NCBI GenBank assembly: GCA_001692895.1
Contig: KV748204.1
Coordinates: forward strand, 496,001 to 560,000
Reading direction: 5' to 3'
Length of the DNA: 64,000 bases
From: Cenococcum geophilum 1.58
Lineage: Eukaryota; Ascomycota; Dothideomycetes; Gloniales; Gloniaceae
The position numbers and the translations under genes were made by a program. A model generated the notes under the pieces. It did not search any database and was not told the DNA's origin. It was given only the letters and a program-made list of their open reading frames with translations. Within the stretch, counting starts at the first letter, position 1. Every line of letters begins with the position of its first letter. Shown piece after piece: positions 59,038 through 64,000 of the stretch.

Positions 59038-59316
59038 CTAAAGACGATGCTTCGTAGCATGCTTTGGTTTCGATCTACCACCAATAAGCGCTAGTGATCC
59101 TCGTTGCCCTATACACCCGTAGGCCTCGTTGCCCTTATCGCTATCGCTACTATTACTATCGCTGCTATTGCCATCACTGCTGTTACTGTCCCTAGCGCCG
59201 TTATTATCCGTATCGCCGCTATCGTCGCTTCTATTATTGCAGTTCTTAGCCTTACCTTTATCTATAACGTTCTCGCTGTCCTTATTATTATTATTATAAT
59301 TATATTCTTTAGCCAA
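59038..59316 (-). pseudogene. Low-complexity Asn/Ser/Asp-rich open stretch
   Basis: A stop-free minus-strand frame of 92 codons rich in SDSNSSDGNSSDSNSSD-like repeats, preceded by an (AAT)n tract near 59281-59300. Its composition resembles the N-terminal linker of the DUF3435 protein at 23580-23800, though on the opposite strand. It could be the acidic linker of another degraded gene, or only a simple repeat. Confidence 0.3.
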
Positions 59317-59319
59317 GCC

Positions 59320-60900
59320 GTTAATAAGATTATTAAGATTGTCTTACAGCGGTCTAATATTATAAGAAGACGAAGATTGCTAAAGTAAAGGGCTAGTAGG
59401 CCGCGTAGCAGAGGCCGCTTGCTCTTTAATACGGTTATCGCCACCGCTAAAGTTAGGGGTAGGAGGGCTGGGAGGCGAGGTCCTCTGGGAAGCTAGTAAT
59501 CTTTATTGCTTTTTAGGTTATAGGCTCTTACCACCCTCGCTAATAGAAGTATTAGAAATATAATTAGTGTTATTTAGTTACTTAAGCTAATTAAACCTCC
59601 GCTTCTTTAACTTCTCAGCTCCTAAAGACTCTTAACTAGCAGCTACTAATGTCCTAAACTTCTACCTAAACTATAGAGCAGTTTTAATGCGACGCCCCTT
59701 AGCTAAATTATCCGTTTAATTGCTGTCTAGCGTTAAGGGTGTAGTAAGATTATATATAGGTACGCGTACCTCCTCTTCTAGCGCTTCTAATAAAGGCAGC
59801 TCCTTATTATCTTTATCATCCTTATTACTACTATTATTCCTGTTATTTACTAATTATTAAATAAGGCCATTATAAATTAAAGGGGATGCACATACCCAAT
59901 TTACGGGACATTAGTCGGTTATCGGCTTCACCAGCCTCGTTAACTTCGTTAGCTTTATTATTAGCGTTACTAGCTTTATCGCCCTTAGTTTCTAAGTCCA
60001 GATTAATTATATCACCTTTAATAACTATTGGATTTGCTACTAGTCGTTAAAACTATATATTTGGAACTACTAGGGAAAGAGGGAAAGTAGTGGGGTAATT
60101 ATTAGGATAATTACCTTAACTACTTCCCCTAGGGACTTAACTGTTATTTCTATCCCCATAGAAATCTTCCTTGTTATCCTCGCCATCCTTATCATTTTTG
60201 TAATACTTATTATAAGCTTTCTTATAATTATATATAGGGTCTATAGGCGCTTTATTAGACAGGATCTCTAAATTAAGGCCCTAGGTGGGATAATATGCTA
60301 TTAAGTGCCTAAGCTTCCCGTGTTTCTTAACTTTTCAGGGGAAAAAGAGGTACTCCCCTATTTCTCTTTTCGGGTTTACTGCTCGTAATTTTCTTAGGGG
60401 CTATAATTGCATAATGCTAAGATGCCCTTAGTTTTTCAGGGGGTGCGGTATAGAAATTAATATTATTAAGTAAAATTTCTAAATAAAAGTAAAGAGGTTA
60501 AGAAGATGCCACTATTGCTACCGCTATTATTATTAGAATTATTATTGCCTTGTGCCTTTCTAATAGCCCTAAAGGACGGGTCACGCTAGGCTTTTAAGTC
60601 CACGCTAGTCCCCTTTTCGCCACTAGCTTATATCCGCAGCATCTATACTAAAATAACCCTACTAGCTTAATAGCAAATTAAAACGTATAATCTATACTTT
60701 GTTAGCAATTACCGTTTATAATATATAAAGGTTTATACGGGCTTAAACTATTATAAGATTAACGCCTATTAGGAAACTGTAATTAAGACCTAACTAACTA
60801 AGCTAGCACATTCTGCCTCTAATAGGGGTATCGCACTAAGCCTCCTTATTAAGGAGGTTAGTGGCGAAGTGCCTCCTCTACCCTTATTCCTTAGAGTTAG
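59320..60900. other. Degraded sequence, nothing recognised
   Basis: RIP-type sequence with occasional trinucleotide runs (TTATTA) near 59820 and 60530. No supported gene. Confidence 0.35.
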
Positions 60901-61140
60901 GGCTAGCGCTAATGTGTCCGTTTTCCACCCTAATATACTAGCGAGCTGGATCCTCTACGCTAGATCCTCCGCGAGACTATAATTCCTAGTATTAAATAGG
61001 TAAAGGGCGTGCCGTAATTCTACTGTAAGTATTAAAAGACACTCTAAGTAATAAGGGCATCCTTAAATCTCTCCCCTAGATCCGAGGAACTTCCTTAGTC
61101 ACACTCTACGGAGCTTATAGCCGCTGCTTAACCTTCCAAA
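60900..61140 (-). pseudogene. Short degraded coding fragment, unrecognised
   Basis: The minus strand gives DLGERFKDALITQSVFQYLQ, then QNYGTPFTYLILGIIVSRR and IQRRGSSSLVYQGGKRTH, about 65 residues with Gln-type stops. It looks like a real protein piece, but I cannot place it. Confidence 0.35.
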
Positions 61141-62930
61141 TATACGCAAAAGCCTCGCTTTTACTCTTGCCCATAGCCGGATATTATAAATAACATAAGG
61201 GGGCAGATAGCGCGAGTAAATCAGGCGATTACGCCTATATCCATCTCGGCCCTTTTAGCTAATACAGCCACCGCATAAAGTCCGTCTCCATTAGGAGATT
61301 AAATACGCGAATTTTTCTCTAGTATTTATTAGCTAAAAGCAGGATTATAACACCAGCTCCACTAAAAGCCAGGCTATGCTACTAGATAGGCCGTTTACCC
61401 CCAGATTCCGCCTTATAAGTCTTAGGTCTATATAAAGGATGTTTCCATATAACCCGTGCCTTCTTAGTTAAACAGGGGGCTAGATTAGACTAAAGCCTAG
61501 CGGCTTCTCCAATTGTAATGCAATCCTCTAATTATTAGGGAAAAGTAAGGTCTAGGTCTAGGTTAAAAAGGCGCTAAGGAGGGCAAAGGCTTCCAGCTTC
61601 TGGCGGCGCAGCTTTAACTAAGCTAAGTGACTAGCATTAGCCTATAGTTTCGCTAAGGATCTACTTCGGCGTCTAGCTTCGCCTTTATTATAACGCTGTA
61701 ATATAACACTGCCTAACGCGTCCCGTAGCTCGCAGCAGCTATAACCCATATAATCCATTACTAGGCGGTTCTCGGCACAGCCTTATAGCCATTTATAGCT
61801 ATTCCAACAGGGATTAAGTCGCACATTATAGTTACGCCTAAGACACTGCTAGAGGCGGAGGTAAAGAAGAGGATAAACGGAAATATTATTCCGGTAGGGG
61901 ACGTGGGCAAGAGGAAAGGAGAGAAAAAAGAAAAAAGGAGAAATACGGTAGGACCGAAGCATACGTTAATACCAGGAGAGAGTATAAATATATCCCATAG
62001 AAAAGGCCGAAGAGTTACAGCGCTAGGTAATCGTTAGTATAAAACATACAGAGATTAGGGAAGGCGGGCAGAGCACCTGCATAGACGCTAAGGGGATGGA
62101 AAATGCCTCATGGCTAACAGCTAGAGTCTGAGGTGGCACGGTAGCGGGAAAGAAAAGAGGAGATAGAGCATAAGGGCAAAAGCAGCGAGGGAGAAGGCCT
62201 TTTATAGTCGAGGTTGAGGTTAGGTCTTGGCCAAACTGGGGTAGAAAAGCGAGCGCGCCTTACCTATAAAGGAACCTCCATTTCCTAATACGTGGTCTCC
62301 ATCTTATTCTTTACTTTAGAATTAATTAACTATAGAAGAATATAAAACTTTAGCCACTTAACTATCTAAAATAATAGGTTTTATATAATAATTAATGTAA
62401 TAAGGGCCTTATTAATAACTTCCTTATTTAGAACCGCTTAAAGTACTTCTAAATTTAGCTCTTCGCCCACAAAACCCTACTACACGCGTCTATATCGCCG
62501 TAGGTAGAAACATTATCTAGAATCCTATTCCTCTTAATAGCTAAGTGCAGAGGCGATGGTAGAGAGCCGTTGCAGCGCGTATAGCGCTGTTGTTTAACTC
62601 TATAGTGATGAGCCCACGACGCGTGCAAAGTATCGCCCTTAACAACACTAAGAGCCTTACTACCTCCGCTTAGAGCTCTTATTCTACTATCTAGGGAGGC
62701 CTATTAAGGGAAACTGGGATATAAAAACCGCCTAATATATAACTACCTGGCTCGTAGCTAGGCCCAAAACTGGCCTTATTTAGCTAGTTAACGTAGACGC
62801 GTCCTAAGCGTATAATAGGACACCCTTAGGCTTATACTAGCTCTAAGATCGCGAAGTAAGCGCGATAAGGGCGTAGGGATCCTCCTTTTATAAGAACTTG
62901 TTAAGGTTAACGCGTCGTAGATACTTTATA
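61140..62930. other. Mixed composition; poorly RIPed stretch near 61850-62300
   Basis: Around 61850-62300 the sequence regains TG and CA steps and is purine-rich (GAGAAAAAAGAAAAAAGGAG near 61920). It resembles a promoter or a single-copy spacer between degraded genes. No gene could be followed. Confidence 0.35.
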
Positions 62931-62934
62931 TAAA

Positions 62935-63015
62935 ACTTATTAAGGCCCTAAGGCTACCATAAAAAACTTATTAAGGCCCTACCTAAAGAACTTATTAAGG
63001 CCCCTCTATAAGGGC
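62935..63015 (+). repeat. Short tandem repeat, AACTTATTAAGGCCC, three copies
   Basis: Three copies of the 15-bp core separated by variable spacers (about 62935, 62970 and 62990), with a diverged fourth near 62896. Confidence 0.55.
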
Positions 63016-63049
63016 CTATCTGGTATTTAGTATAATCAGGTGACTTAAA

Positions 63050-63270
63050 AGAGGGTTTTAATAGGCGTGGTGCGCGCGACCTAGGGGACGGCGACGCGAC
63101 GGCGCTGTGATGGCGACGTGACGGCGACTAGACGGCCTAACGAGGTGGAAATACGGGCAAAGCTCTAGGCAGGGAAACACAGGCTAGCTTTGACGGCCCC
63201 ATGGCGCTCGACTTATAGTTGACTTATAGGCGACTTATAGAAGGGTCTTAATAGGCGTAGTGCACGTAAC
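63050..63270 (+). repeat. Direct repeat around a GC-rich GACGGCGAC tract
   Basis: GTTTTAATAGGCGTGGTGCG (63054) recurs as GTCTTAATAGGCGTAGTGCA (63245), about 190 bp apart. Between them lie several GGCGACG(C/T)GACGGCG units (63088-63135). The interior is GC-rich and not RIPed. Confidence 0.5.
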
Positions 63271-63492
63271 CCAATATATATATATAGGGGAGGCTATAAG
63301 GGAAATACAGGCTAGTCGGATAAGGACTTAATAGTTAGAGATATAGGCTAGCTTATAAAAGGGGGGGACATAAGCTTAGTTAGTAGGAGAGGGGAGAGTA
63401 GGTCGTCTAGTATAGGACCTAGTATTTCTATAACCCCTCTCCTATAAGATACGGTCGGCCTATTATAGGGAGACCTTTATAGGCAACGCGAA

Positions 63493-63945
63493 ATGGAAGC
63501 TAGTAGTGTATAGGGTATTACGCCCTTATATTACTACTAGCCTCCTATAGGGCGTAGTACGTAATAGCCACTGCTAGCTCTAGGGACCTTACTCCTTAGC
63601 TAGGCTCTAACCCCTAGTGCACCTAGTATATAAATAAGATTACGTCCTAGCTGGAGAAGACTACTATATAGCTTAAGAGAACGGATACGCGTATTAGTAT
63701 ATTAATAGATAAAACCGTTTACCTCTAGGGCGGCTCGCTAGTAAGATATACTTAAGGAGTAAATAGAAGTTACTTAGGTAAGAGAGGCTTTTTTAGTCTA
63801 GGCCTTAATTGTAAAAGGTACCTAAGGCTTCTATATTACAGGATGCAGCCATAACGCCCTTATAGGATTACGCCAGTAGGCATATAAGAAGGGAGTTATA
63901 ACCCCTAGAAACGGCAGCTTATACCTATACCGGCGGAAATAATAA
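63493..63945 (+). pseudogene. Unrecognised gene remnant at the right edge, RIP-degraded
   Basis: From ATG 63493 a single plus-strand frame stays readable for about 150 codons: MEASSVQGITPLYYYQPP, LLALGTLLLSQALTPSAPS, LRPSWRRLLYSLRERIRV, VREAFLVQALIVKGTQGF and SHNALIGLRQQAYKKGVITP. All interruptions are TAG/TAA at positions that fit Gln. The upstream region is less RIPed, like a promoter. No family recognised. The gene may continue beyond the window. Confidence 0.45.
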
Positions 63946-64000
63946 AGAAAGGTATAAAACTAAAGGCTATAAAAGGCTCCTAAGCCGTATAAAAGCGTAC

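Noticed and set aside
22341-64000. Polinton or endogenous giant-virus insert
   Set aside because: I saw no capsid, packaging ATPase, protease or protein-primed polymerase motif; the recognisable genes are fungal accessory families and a tyrosine recombinase.
1-64000. tRNA or rRNA genes
   Set aside because: No cloverleaf-compatible A and B box pair or rRNA-like conserved block was noticed on either strand; a covariance search was not possible here.

Overview
The window comes from a filamentous ascomycete (Pezizomycotina-type fungus). The left end carries a gene with short GT-AG introns encoding a fungal rhodopsin-domain membrane protein and remnants of a HET-domain gene. From about 7.65 kb to the right edge the DNA is a large island altered by repeat-induced point mutation (RIP): TpA is abundant, CpA and TpG are scarce, CpG persists, and former genes are studded with TAG/TAA codons. 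Scattered N characters show the assembly is imperfect in places.

Layout. 1-7.6 kb, normal composition: a HET-domain pseudogene (minus), a 132-bp mariner-type MITE, the one convincingly intact gene (3783-5099, four exons, 385 aa, Fung_rhodopsin/PTH11-like), and a broken gene of unknown function (minus, 5.3-6.7 kb). 7.65-22.3 kb: start of the RIP island, dominated by a Ty1/copia fossil (8509-22340, plus strand) into which a Ty3/gypsy chromovirus fossil (13804-21617, minus strand) inserted. Both keep perfect 5-bp target duplications. 22.3-26.1 kb: a degraded unknown gene and then a degraded DUF3435 tyrosine recombinase with a C-terminal zinc finger (23511-26118), the family of the Starship 'captain' recombinases. 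26.1-64 kb: a mosaic of RIP-degraded accessory genes on both strands: a BTB/POZ protein, a duplicated unknown gene (29 kb and 44 kb), an unknown gene with in-frame 27-bp repeats, an unknown gene with a SANT/Myb-like end, a FunK1 fungal protein kinase, an AAA+ ATPase with a DUF7025-type N-terminus, a coiled-coil protein and several unrecognised reading frames. These are separated by minisatellites, two of which share a 17-bp period.

Interpretation. Only the rhodopsin-domain gene looks functional. The island may be a dead giant mobile element (Starship-like: recombinase at one end, host-type cargo downstream), or a subtelomeric-style pile of duplicated accessory genes. The sequence shows the recombinase and the cargo-like genes; element ends were not found, so the Starship reading is inference. 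Protein readings in the island were made by eye, treating TAG/TAA as likely former Gln or Trp codons, and their boundaries are approximate.
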